Below are positions 10,101 through 22,100 of a DNA stretch of 64,000 nucleotides, piece after piece. Every line of letters starts with the position of its first letter. The first letter of the stretch is position 1. The stretch is from Paratinospora sagittata (Eukaryota > Streptophyta > Magnoliopsida > Ranunculales > Menispermaceae), in NCBI GenBank assembly GCA_035771175.1, contig CM069600.1:9819729-9883728 (forward strand), in the 5' to 3' direction. The translations under genes were made by a program, and so were the position numbers. The notes under the pieces were generated by a model, which saw nothing but the letters and a program-made list of their open reading frames with translations, ran no database searches and was not told where the DNA came from.

Positions 10101-13100
10101 TTATCTTCTTTTTTTCTTCTGTGTGAGAAAGAAATTTATATTGCATAAAAGATGATTATGAAAAGGAGAACAAGATATCCTCCAAGACAAAAACATAAAA
10201 TCTCTAAAACAAAAGAGGTCCTATCTTTAATCAGGTCGGACAAGGGGACGCTACGAAAATGTTTATTCAGCTTCATTCACAGGACTCCTTGAACTTAAGG
10301 CTTTTATTTATGAAGTCCTCTTTTTAATTTGTGGAGGTTGATTTGCAATCAATTCTGCTTCTACTGTTTCCATGCCTAGCATTAGCTACTGACAATGTTG
10401 TTTAAATAATTGCTTTTAGGGAAATGTTAATCTAACTACAATAAAATGCAACTTCAAGTGCATACACATGCATATCCATTGGATCATTTATTATATACCT
10501 TGAGATGTGTAACACACACATATCCAATGGACATGCATATGCAGTTGCAATTGAAGTTGTATTTCTTGAAGTTAGATTAGCATTTTCCTTGCTTTTATAG
10601 GTTGTTGATTTTGGAGAAACTGGACCTGTTCGGTGCTCTCGTTGTAAAGGGTACATAAATCCTTTCATGAAGTTCATTGACCAAGGAAGGCGTTTCATTT
10701 GTAATTTGTGCGGTAAGCTTTTATCATCTTTGACTTTGAATTTCAAGTTTTTCAATACCTCATCTTTCCTGTAAACCTGCAATATGAGTCATGAGAATGT
10801 CAAATCACTCATTCTAGAGAACATATTTTTGTCAAAAAAGGCAGGGGGTGGAGAACATTGTGTACATTAGTTATTGACTTAATACTTATTGTTAGAAACC
10901 ACTCAACCTAAAAGCTATAGTTGTTAGATAAGGGCCCAACAATGCATATCAAGCTATCATCAACAATTATTAGTATCTCTCTATTCCCCGTCCCCTTCCT
11001 CCTAACTTTAAAATGCAATTGCAAGATTCTTACACCTCTGTTAGGATCTGGGGTTTGATATTCTCTAGTTTTATTCTGCCTTAGGAGGAGAGTATGTCTA
11101 AGGTCAGAAAAATATCTAAATGGTCTTTTTTGCTCGTGTAAGTCTTTCATAACTTGCAGCAGTTATCTTTGACTAACGAGCATCAAAGTGTAATGACTAT
11201 TCTTCTTCTTTTTATTTATTTTTTATTTTTTGGGTTTCCCATGTGGTGTCACCGCCCTTCAGGCGAGACTAATTCACGTTCGAGCACTGCAGGGGTATTG
11301 GGCGGCTCCCCCCAAGTGGGCACGAGTTTCGATCTGGAGACCTCCACCCCTCAACCACCTTTAGCACAGACCCCCGACCATCTATACTGCACCACATTGG
11401 GGGCTCGTTTGGTGCGCGGGATAGGATAGAATTATTTTTATGGGATGAGATTGGATAGGATAGGATTAAACAATTAAAAAAAAAAGGCAAAACCAATTAC
11501 AATGAGATAAAAATAATTCCCCCCTTTTGGTCATCACTATTTTATCCCATTACAATGGGATAAAAATGAGGATAAGATTATTTTTTATCCCATCCTGATC
11601 GGCAGCCAAACATGGGCTTGGGATTAAAAAATGTCCTATCTCATCCAATCCCGTGCACGAAACGAGCCCTGGGTGTACTGACTACTCTTCTGTTATCAAT
11701 GCAATGTCCCTGTTTCCTCACTGTTTTAGTGTTTGATTGAAATAAAGACGAAAGCTCCTATTAAGAACCCTTTATAAATGAAAGAGAAAAAACAAACAAA
11801 AGAAAGGCTCTCTTTAGCTAAATAAGACGCTTCCTTGCACCAGTGAATTGTTAAATCAATTCTAAAGACATTATGAGGTAGCTCTTGCTAGTCTCATTTG
11901 AGGACTGAAAGTATCATAACGAGGATTGCATGGTGAAAAATTAGCTTATCACTACATTTGATTTATCACAGCCAGGCATTCGTTCTGGTATTGCTTATTA
12001 GTCTTCTTTGTCATTTTTGTTTTAATGCTTATTACAATCCTTCAGTAAATCTTGTTGACATGGACCACAGTTGCTACTCTGTATATAAACTTTCTGTCTT
12101 TTATTGTTCTTTCACAATTTTTTTTTCTGTTTTATTTGTTTATTTTTGCATTTTTCAGTTGTTGATTTTACTGCATTTCTTTTGCAGGATTCACTGATGA
12201 GACTCCTCGAGACTATCACTGCAATTTAGGACCAGATGGTAGGCGAAGAGATGCTGATGAAAGGCCTGAATTATGTAGAGGAACCGTTGAATTTGTTGCT
12301 ACAAAGGAATACATGGTGAGATTTTATTGATTTTTTCTTAATCAATCATAGGATTATTGCTATCTCTTCTTGATTGGTAGTTAAAACATATTTCATATGA
12401 TTGGTGTCTTGTCTCTTAGCTCATCAGCTTGTGTGTCATAGCTGTTTGCCTAGTGATGATGACTTGTTCTTCCTCTTCCTTACCAACTTGGGTTAGTAAA
12501 AAAAAAAGTTTGTCAAAGTTTATGTTGACTGCAAAAGATAATTAATCTCCTTTTTAGAGAAAAACTCAAATTCACATGATTTATTTAGTTGCCCTTGCCA
12601 TTGTACTTCCAACTTCTATTTCAAGAACTGTTAACTGTATAAATAATCAAGGAGAGATCATAAACACGTTATGTGCCTCGAATAAATTTGACAGCAATTT
12701 CAGCTCCTAATCCTTTGTGAATCTATTGGATGTGTTTGGAACACCATTTATTGTTCTTTAATGATTTTGTGGATTCTTCCTAGAGATCTTTTAGATAGCT
12801 TCTGTGATTGTCTTTGTCAGAGAGTTTGTTGAGGGCTACTCCCCTTTGATGTGTTCCTGAGACTGACTAGAGGCAAATGGAAGGCTTGTTAAAGGAATAG
12901 GTGATATCTGATGCAATCAGAATGATGCTAATCTTGGTAAATAGATTCATTTAATGGAACAACTGGTTTTTGCAGTGGTTTGTTTTTCTAATGGGATACC
13001 ATTACACATTTATTCTTTTCAATAGACATAACTTCCAGTTTGGCCTTCTTAGCTTTGTACTTCTGTTCTGGCCTCCTTTGTTTAATTAAACTTCATGCTT

Positions 13101-16100
13101 ATCAACATGTTGCATGTTGGTGGAGTCTAATAGACCAGTACTGCTTTTTATGGGTCTACTGGTACAATTTGCTTCTTCATTATTTCTTGCCAAAAGTGGA
13201 TAGCTTACAATCACTCTATTAGAAGATGTGGATGAATTGAACTGATAACTTTATGCATAGTTTTCCTGTCATATATATTATCTCGCTAGTAATCACGCAC
13301 AATATTAGGGGTTGGGAGCAACTTCAATCTCTAGTCCCATGGTGGGTTTGATGTAGCACAGGTCACACTATAAGTGCTCTATACTGGAAGAATATTATTT
13401 ACTTGCTTATATGAAAGTTGACTCGTTGAAAAATGTTGTCTATCTGTATTTATCATATTCATTTCTTGGTTATTTAGTTCTATATTCCCTTTGTTATGAG
13501 AAATTGGATTTACGACATTCTCCAACTATTTTCAGGTCCGTGATCCAATGCCTGTTGTGTTCTTCTTCCTTATTGATGTTTCAATAAATGCAATACAAAC
13601 TGGTGCAACTGCTGCAGCATGCAGTGCTATTAGCCAAGCCATTGCTGATCTTCCTGTAAGTTTTTCTTTGGAGAATCTCATCCTTGGTTGTATATGTTCT
13701 TTTTTTTTTTTTTTTTTTTTAATTCTTTTTGGTAATTGCTTTAGCCCAAATGCCCAATAGTGTAAAATTTTGGGGTAGCGCAAATCTGAAAACATGGATT
13801 TTTGGGGCAGTGGCCAATCTGTACATAAATGACAAAAGTCAGGACTATATTCAATAGAGCTCCTAAATTCTTGCACTAATGGGACTAAGAACCTGTTATT
13901 AAATATCCCTCCTTATTTTATGGTAAAATAGGTGCTTGTTAACCATAAAAGTTGGATTATCACGAACCAAGAACATCTCTATAATTCATGTTCAATGGTC
14001 TGCTTTTTAGGTAAAACAACCTTGTCACATTGCACTATGTGCAGGTTTTTATTTAATAATTATTTAAGAAATAATATGAATTACAAAAGAAAAAAAAAAA
14101 ACGTTACAAAGTTTATAATGTTAAGTTATTGCTAAAATATGTTTGGATATATAGAATAGCAAATCAAGTCAATAGTTTATCCAAGTTTTATTCTTTTTTG
14201 GCTTTTATCAAAGTTTATAACTTTATATTAATAGTTTTTTGATAGATAATTATAATTTTTACATTTAGGTGTTAACATTAACTTAGCAAATGTTCAGTTG
14301 ATTGATGGACATTACCAATTGATATAATTGCAATTAATTCATCATCTCAAAGAACATACTGAACATTGCCATACTTAAATACTTTATTCAAAAGAAATGA
14401 AAAAATAAACTAATTTTATCAAAACTATTTGTCATAATTGGCAACTTTAACAATATTTTATCAAATTTATTTAATTTTATCTTAATTAATGATGAAACTT
14501 ACAGGTTAACATTATGTGTTGGGCTTGTCAACACGACTCAAGATTCAATTCTTTTGTTAAAAGCTATATGGTTAAATAAAAAAAGTGGCCTTACATGTAG
14601 AAAAATGCTTTATAACGCTGGGTGCCAAAGCCATTTTCCGACGCCGACACCCAACTCCTTTGGATATTTTGGGGATGCTCTTGTATTGCACAACATCCCC
14701 AAATACATACGCATCCCCAAAACATCCAAGGGAGGCTGGGTGCCAGCGTCGGGAAATGGCGTTAGCACCCAACGTACATATAACATTACTCTTACATGTA
14801 ATGGCAACTCATGATTTTATTATTTTTCCTAAAAAAGTTGTATTAGTAAATAAAAAAAGCTGCTCTACATTTAATGTTGGAAAGTTGACTTCTATATGCA
14901 TTTAATGTTGGTAACTTTGTAAAGAGACAAGGTATGAGACGTGTAACGAAGTAAAGACATGTGGCGTGACTGCGGAATGGAGAGGGTGGAAGAGAAGCAA
15001 CCAATTACTGAGCTATCCACGTGGTTTATATTGAAAAATAAAAACCTTAGAGCCCAACTAAAGAAGGGTTCCCCCATTTTTGTAAACTCGGATAAATGGG
15101 ATATGTATGATAGAGTGATAACAATAGTAAAAACAACAATGAGAGAAACTAGTAAATTCTCAGTTGTCATATATTTACATTAGAGATCAATGCTAAGATC
15201 TTATTTTTTGATATGCTTATGGATGAGCCAACTAAACATATTTCAGATGATATTTTAATTAATATTTATATTTTTTTCGGCTGATAATATTGTGTGAATT
15301 GATGAAATTTAATCAAAACTTTGTTAAACTAATATATTAGAGATCAATGTTTAGATTTTATCTTTTTATAATACTATAGATGAACCAACTAAACATATTT
15401 AGGATGATATTTTAATTAATACTTATATTTTTTTGGCTAATGATATTCTGTGAATTGATTAAATTTAATCAAAAGTTAATGTAAATTTAAAAGCTCAAAG
15501 ATAAGCTTTAGAATCTAGAGGGTTTGAGATCAGTAGATATAAGCTTAAATATTGAATATAATTTTAATAGACTTAAAAATATAAGTCAAGAGGTAGTGAA
15601 AATTGAAGTCTAGAGATATCAAATAGTAAGAAAACTAGGAATTTGACTTGACCATACACTGGAAATAGGTGGGGATTTCAATCATGCAATTACAATAGGT
15701 TGTATTAAGTGGGGAATGCCTTCATAATACTATATTATCTGTGTATCCAATTGAAGCCAAATGATAAGATATTCTTGTCAAGTATATAGGAAAACAGGAG
15801 GAAATCTTGTTCTCACAGCATATTAGGTTGTAATATTTTAACATTAACATATGCAGTTATGCACTATTGGTTTCTTGTCAATAAAAGATAAGATATTTTT
15901 GTCAATCCTTGCTTTGTCGAACAAAATGTTGGGTAAAGAAATGTTGATAAGCTAAGTGTAGTGGAAACACAAATGTTTAGATGAATTTGTATTAAAACAC
16001 TAAAGGATGGAATTGGAAATGAACACATTTACTAAATGGTAGTTATCCTAATTGGAGATAAACAAATAATAGAACTAATTAAGTTGGTTTGGACATGTGC

Positions 16101-19100
16101 ATGAAATACTATTAGATGCATTAGTTTGAAGAATGATTTTTTAACTAATAATGTTAAAGAAAGGGAAAGAATACCTAAATTAACATGTGATGAAACAAAT
16201 AAGAAAAAGATACCGCTTGTGATATAATAAATCCAAGTATTTTTTAATTCTGCATTTGACATCATTGTTGTTGCTGTTCTTTGTTCTTTGTAATTTTTTG
16301 TGCTTTTTTTTTCTGTCTTCTTCTCGAAGATCTTACATTTATTCAAGCCATATTGGTGAAACATTTGAATGCATCTATGCAATATTTGTTTTTGTGTATG
16401 TCACATGTCTTAAACTTGTATAGTTGTGCACATGGTTATATATACACATAGGTGTGGGTTAGGTACACAATGTATGAGTGTAAAGGGGCAAATTACTATT
16501 ACTTTTGTATATAGATATGCGTATGTACGTATGTAAATGCATACATGTGTGATGTGTATACTGTGTACAGATGTGCAACTGAGTCATTGTTGATTTATTA
16601 TGTCAGCATCATACACATAAATTACAATATGCAATGTGTATAAGTTTGTGCAGTATTTCATGCAATTAAGAGCAACACTACAATTAGAAAGCTTTTGATG
16701 AACTAAATGATTTGTCATGGCAGGAGGGTCCACGGACAATGGTCGGCATTGCAACATTTGACTCAACTATTCATTTTTACAATCTTAAAAGAGCTTTACA
16801 ACAGGTAAAATTGTATCTTCTTCTTCTTCTTCTTTTTGTGAGGAGAAGCAAAAACTGTATTGTATTGACTATAATAAAACAGATTACAACTAAGTGTTTG
16901 TATCATAATGCACTGCCAATGACAAAGACACCCACAAACATACTTATTAAGTACGACATTTCCAATTTCTATACCAATTGGAAACCGAAAAGCCCCTCGA
17001 ATGCTTCGAAGAAGCAGCCCAAAAAGCTGTGAGCAGCAAAACTTCCTCCCAAACCTCATTGAAGTCCTTTCTTTGATTTTGAAAGACTCTTTTATTCCTT
17101 TCAAGCCAAACTTTCCACAAAGTGGCCAAAGTAATAATTTGGCCAAGCTCGCTTTCCTTATTAGCGTGAGCAGAAAATGTAACAAAGAGAAACATTCCTC
17201 AATTGAAGCAGTGTTTTCAAGGCGTCGCCTAGGCGCAGTGCTAGGCAGGCGGTGGGGGTTTGTGCAAATATTTAAAAAGTTTAGGAAAGTCTCTCTAATT
17301 TTAAAAAAAAAAAGCTTTAAAAATAGAAACCTTCGTTTTCAACTATAAACCCTCGAACCCTTCTCTCCCTAAGCCCATCCTTTCTATTTGCTCCGATGAA
17401 GAAACGTTGTTGAAATCTCTAGTGACCCTCCAGCGATAAATATTTGTTGCCCAACAATTTCTTTTTGTTTGACACACAAGAAAGCTTCTAATTTTGTCAA
17501 ATCTCTTGGATAATGTGTATTGTGGCATGAATTAATGTTTTATGGACATGATTTTAATTAATATAAAGTGTTTTTGATCATTTTATGAAAATTTAACATT
17601 TATTATAGAATACAGTTAGATACATATAATTTTGTATATGAACTGTCAAGGGACTTGTAAACAATTAATTAATTATCAAGGGACCTATAAATAAATACTT
17701 TTATCTCTGAGGCCACACCTAGGCTTTGCCAAGGCTACGTCTCGCCTAGACAGGGTAAATCGCCTAGACATCGCCTTGGCGCCTTGAAAACACTGAATTG
17801 AAGTAGGACTGACGAAGAAACCAGCACATCATCCAACCCACCTTTTCCAAAAAATCCTCGTCCGAGCATAATGCATAAATAGATGCTCAACATATTCACC
17901 ATCTGATTGGCAATGAGGGGATATCCATGCATATGGGAATTGCCTTTGTAACATATCAACGATGTTAACCTTCCTATGCAACAAGGACCACCCAAAAATT
18001 TTTACTTTGGAAGGCATGTGATGTTCCACACAGTGTTGTCAAGCGTCGCCTAGGCCAAGCCTAGACCATTTTAGGGGAGAACACCATCTGATTGGCAATG
18101 AGGGGATATCCATGTATATGGAAATCGCCTTTGTAACATATCAGCAGTGTTAACCTTCCTATCCGACAAGGACCACCCAAAAAGCGTTAGTTTGGAAGGC
18201 ACGTGAGGTTCCACACAATGTTTTCAAGGCGTCGCTTAGGCGGTTTGCTAGGCAATCAGAGGAGGGTCTAAGAAATTTTCGAAGAGTTGAAGGTATCCAT
18301 GAATGAAGATAGAAAACTATGGGCTTATTTGTAAATATGTTTTTTATGGAGAGGCCCATAGAAAACTATGGTATTTTCCCCTTTATGGAAAATATTCCTT
18401 TCTTGTGGAAAGACCATTGGAAGGTTGTGTGCTTAGCAATGTTATGGTCCTTTTGAAAAGAAAGGATTAGGAGGGTGTTCGATGGTGTGTTGTATCCGTC
18501 GGATAAGGTCTGGGAGCAGTCTCATCTCCTTGCTTCCTTTTGGGTAGCAAATAGCAAGTTGTGTAATGGGTTTGCTCTAAGTGAATGGCTTAGAGGCTTG
18601 GGGAATTTTGTGTAGATTGATTTATGTCGTGGTTCAAGTTAGGAACCACTTTTTGTATAGCTTATTTACATACAAATATATACATATATAACATCTTATA
18701 GTTTCTTTAAAAAAAAAAAAAGAATTTGAATGGGAAACCCTCAAGCCCTAACCCATCGCTATGTTGTCGGACAGTTCTCCGGCAATTCTCCGACGACTTT
18801 GTCTACTCCGACCATCTCCGGAGACATCAATGACGATGTCTTCAGCTTCCAGTGATCTCTCTAACACTAGAAAATCTTCTTTTTCTTTTCTTTTTTTTCT
18901 TTATCGTTCTTCCAATCACATTCGAAGTTCTAATAGAGCTTCAAATACTTCTTGTTGTTTAAAGACTGACAAAGTTGAAGAACTTTTTCAAAGCTAAGGA
19001 AAACTCTAGCGAAGCTTCCATTGCCCCCGGTGATTTGGATTTTCACCGATAAGGTTTTTTTTTCGTTTTTTCTTCACTATAGCTTTAAATTTTTGGTTTT

Positions 19101-22100
19101 ATACCTCCCGATTTCGATTTCTCTTCATTTCCGATACCGATTACTTGATTTCTTCTCTTTTTTGGTCCATTAAATAATCAAACTAAAAATTTGAGTTTTG
19201 AACACTCTACCATACCACTATTGTGTGGTAGTGGCAGAGTGTTCTTTTTTTAATCTTCTTTTTGTATTTTTATTTGCATTGCTTGTCTTTACTTTTCATT
19301 GAGTTAAATAACTTCTTGTATATCAATTCTTGAGCATTTGAATTGGAGCCTTTCTGTTAATTTAGTGTTGGTTGAGGGTTGTGTGCAATTAAGGTATATT
19401 TCATTTTTTTCCTCTTTGTAAGTAATTTCAATTACTTAATTTTCATTGGCTAGGTTAGAAAAAAGGTTTTTTTGTCATGCAATTTTAAATAAATGTCAAA
19501 TATAAATATATAAATAAATGTATATAAATATATTTATTTCTATAAATAAAGAAATGTATACAATTATATATAGAAAGAGAGAGAGGGGCCTATAAATAAA
19601 TAAATAATTTCTCTAGGGACTTCTAAATAAATATTTTATATGTGGCCCCGGGCGCCGCATAGGTCTTGCCTAGGCCACGCCTAGCCTAAATAGGGTATAT
19701 CGCCTACCATCACCTTGCCGCCTTGACAACACTTCCACAAAGAAGATACACAGGAAGAATCTACCATGGACGGACAATCTATATAAGGAATTCAAACAAG
19801 GATTTGCAAGTAAATTTGCTTGAGGGAAGGAGAGACCACCTATAGCTATCAATATATTGTGTGAGTCTTAAGGAGGAAATCAATGATTGAAGTTCTTCCA
19901 ATTGACCTAAGGCTCTAGAGGGGGGCAGGGCGAATGACGTGAAAGTTCCAATAGCTATTGTTAGGCCCGTTTCCTAAATCAATAAAGACAAAGTGTGCGA
20001 TTGGATGTTGATGAAGAGAAGATAGTTGATATAAGTGAGGGAAGACTAGCCAATGTGTCATTCCTGCACCATCTATCTTCCCAAAATTGAAATAAAAGGC
20101 CATTGCCTAATGAGGGTGAAATGTGAGGGTGAAGGATTGGGATATTGGAAGAGATAGATTTTCACGGACTTTTAGAAGAGGAACGATAGGATAATCCAAT
20201 GTCCCAACTGGTACGGGATGCCCCATGAATACTGATAATTTCTCTGGCCCATAATGAATTCCTTTCCTGAGATAACCTCCACAACCACTTTGAAGATAAG
20301 GCTGCATTCCTTTTTACTAAGTTCCCATTCCCCAAACCCCCTTTGTTAACCGGCTTTTGCACCACCTTCCAATTCACTAGATAGCAGTTGCTTTCCTTAT
20401 CCAAACCTTTCCATAGAAAAGATCGGAATCATTTTTCAATGTTGTTTGCCACCCTTATGGAGATTTTAAATAAGGAAAGAAAAAAGGTTGGGATAGCTGA
20501 TAACACCGATCTAATTAGTGTCAATCTTCCTCCCTTAGTCCCTTGGATAAAAAGCTCTTTGTTCACCCATCTAATCTCTTCGTAATCTTTACAAGTATTG
20601 GATTCCAAAAACCTTGTGATACGAGATTGCCTCCTAAACTGTACCTGAATTATGACTCTGAAATTACCAATCTTGTTTATTGATGAAATATGAGCTTGAT
20701 TATAAGTTGTGGAGTTATTTGTACTATGGATTCTTGATAAGGTAGTTCAGCATTTGAAGTGAAGGATATATTATATTAATTTTGTTTTTTTTTTTAAAAA
20801 CTTATATATATAGAGAGAGAGCAATCTTCTTACCAAATGGAAAGTTTATGAAATCTTTCTTACCAAAAGTCTGCCTACAAGAGGTGGAAATGATTTTAGG
20901 AAAGAGGATATGGATCATACATAGTTTACAGTTTCTCTTTATTTGTTGTGGAAAGCGCCAGTTTTTTGCTGATGCAATGGATAGTCAGGTAGTAAACTAC
21001 ATGTTACAAAGAGCCAACGGAACATGAGAATTTTATTGAAAATAGCTCAAAGTCAAGATCAACAGAATGAGATCCTTTCAAACCATTGCCCTTGTTGTCT
21101 TGTAGAAAAGCCTGTTGGCCTTGGGCTACTCTGAGGTAGGTAACTTTGAAGGACCTGCTACAAGGTTTCTTCATAGAATATGTATCAACATACTGTCGAG
21201 ATACTGTTCAACTATATGCGTTAATGTCTAGTTTTTCCTTGTTAATACCCAAACTTCTTTGTTCTTGGGACTTGGTTGCAATTTGCAAGCATTTCCATGC
21301 TTCACGAGGACATTTTCTGTCTTTTGTGGTTTTGCAGTGGTGAGTGAGTTGCACGTGTTAGCGTGCACTCATTTTCTTGTTTTATGATGTCATTTTGTAT
21401 ATTTGTGAAAAACAGCCGAATGACATAGACCAAGATGAATTTAATATTAACTTTTGACAGTTTCCATAATTGTTGTATTTTTTTGTTAAATGCTATTGAT
21501 TCTTTTATAAGATAAATAAAGGCTAGTCAACCGATTGAGAATGGAAGTTAAATTGTAATAAAAGACCAAGGGAACAATGATGAAACCAAATATCATGTAA
21601 ATCAATTGACATAAAAACAATGGAACAGACTTTATAATCAAGTTCTTCCTTGATCATGTTGTCTACTTATTATGGCCCAACTACAAAAGAGTTGGTGCAA
21701 ATTATATGGAGTCAAATTAGCAGAATTTTGGACTCTTCCCTTCAATTTTTTCAAGGTTACGCCTAGGCCACAACTAGTCCATCGCCTAAGCCATTTGGAA
21801 CCAAATCGCCTAGGCCATACTTAAGGCAAACCATAGGGCTCTTTGAAATTTTTAAAAGTATAAGAGGGCTGGTGTAAATATATAAGGTGTGTCTTTACAT
21901 TGTTACAATATGATTGTATATCTAAAATATTAGCATAACTTTGAACTCAAGTGGTATACTTGAATTTCTATTATGAAAGTTATCTTTTTTCTTATTTTCT
22001 AATTCTGATTTTTTATTTTATTTTTATTGTATTGCTGCAAATATTTTCCATTTTGTTATACTTATACGTAAATATTACATCAAACATGGTTCTTTAAATC

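Larger units (their letters stand above)
16830..20640 (-). mobile_element. Degenerate LINE (L1) in SEC24 intron 8 with nested insertions
   Basis: Minus-strand fragments of L1 ORF2 appear in order from right to left. Near 20400-20160 is [20 protein letters not shown] with KWLWRLSQE. Around 20100-19850 there is further domain sequence. At 18029-17829 and 17185-16800 lies the zf-RVT region ([18 protein letters not shown], then [13 protein letters not shown]). Stops and frameshifts abound. The element is cut by the hAT insertions at 17209-17795 and 18216-19732, and part of it (17895-18027) is duplicated at 18083-18215. The left end is an A-tail (T-rich CTTCTTCTTCTTC at 16818-16832). Neither boundary has a clean target duplication. 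Confidence 0.75.

Noticed and set aside
14554..14905. Several overlapping frames on both strands in SEC24 intron 7
   Set aside because: They arise from the palindromic foldback element, where both strands read similar sequence.
18761..18997. 78-residue + strand Ser-rich frame
   Set aside because: No domain, no splice support, and it lies inside a nested hAT/LINE insertion; likely chance.
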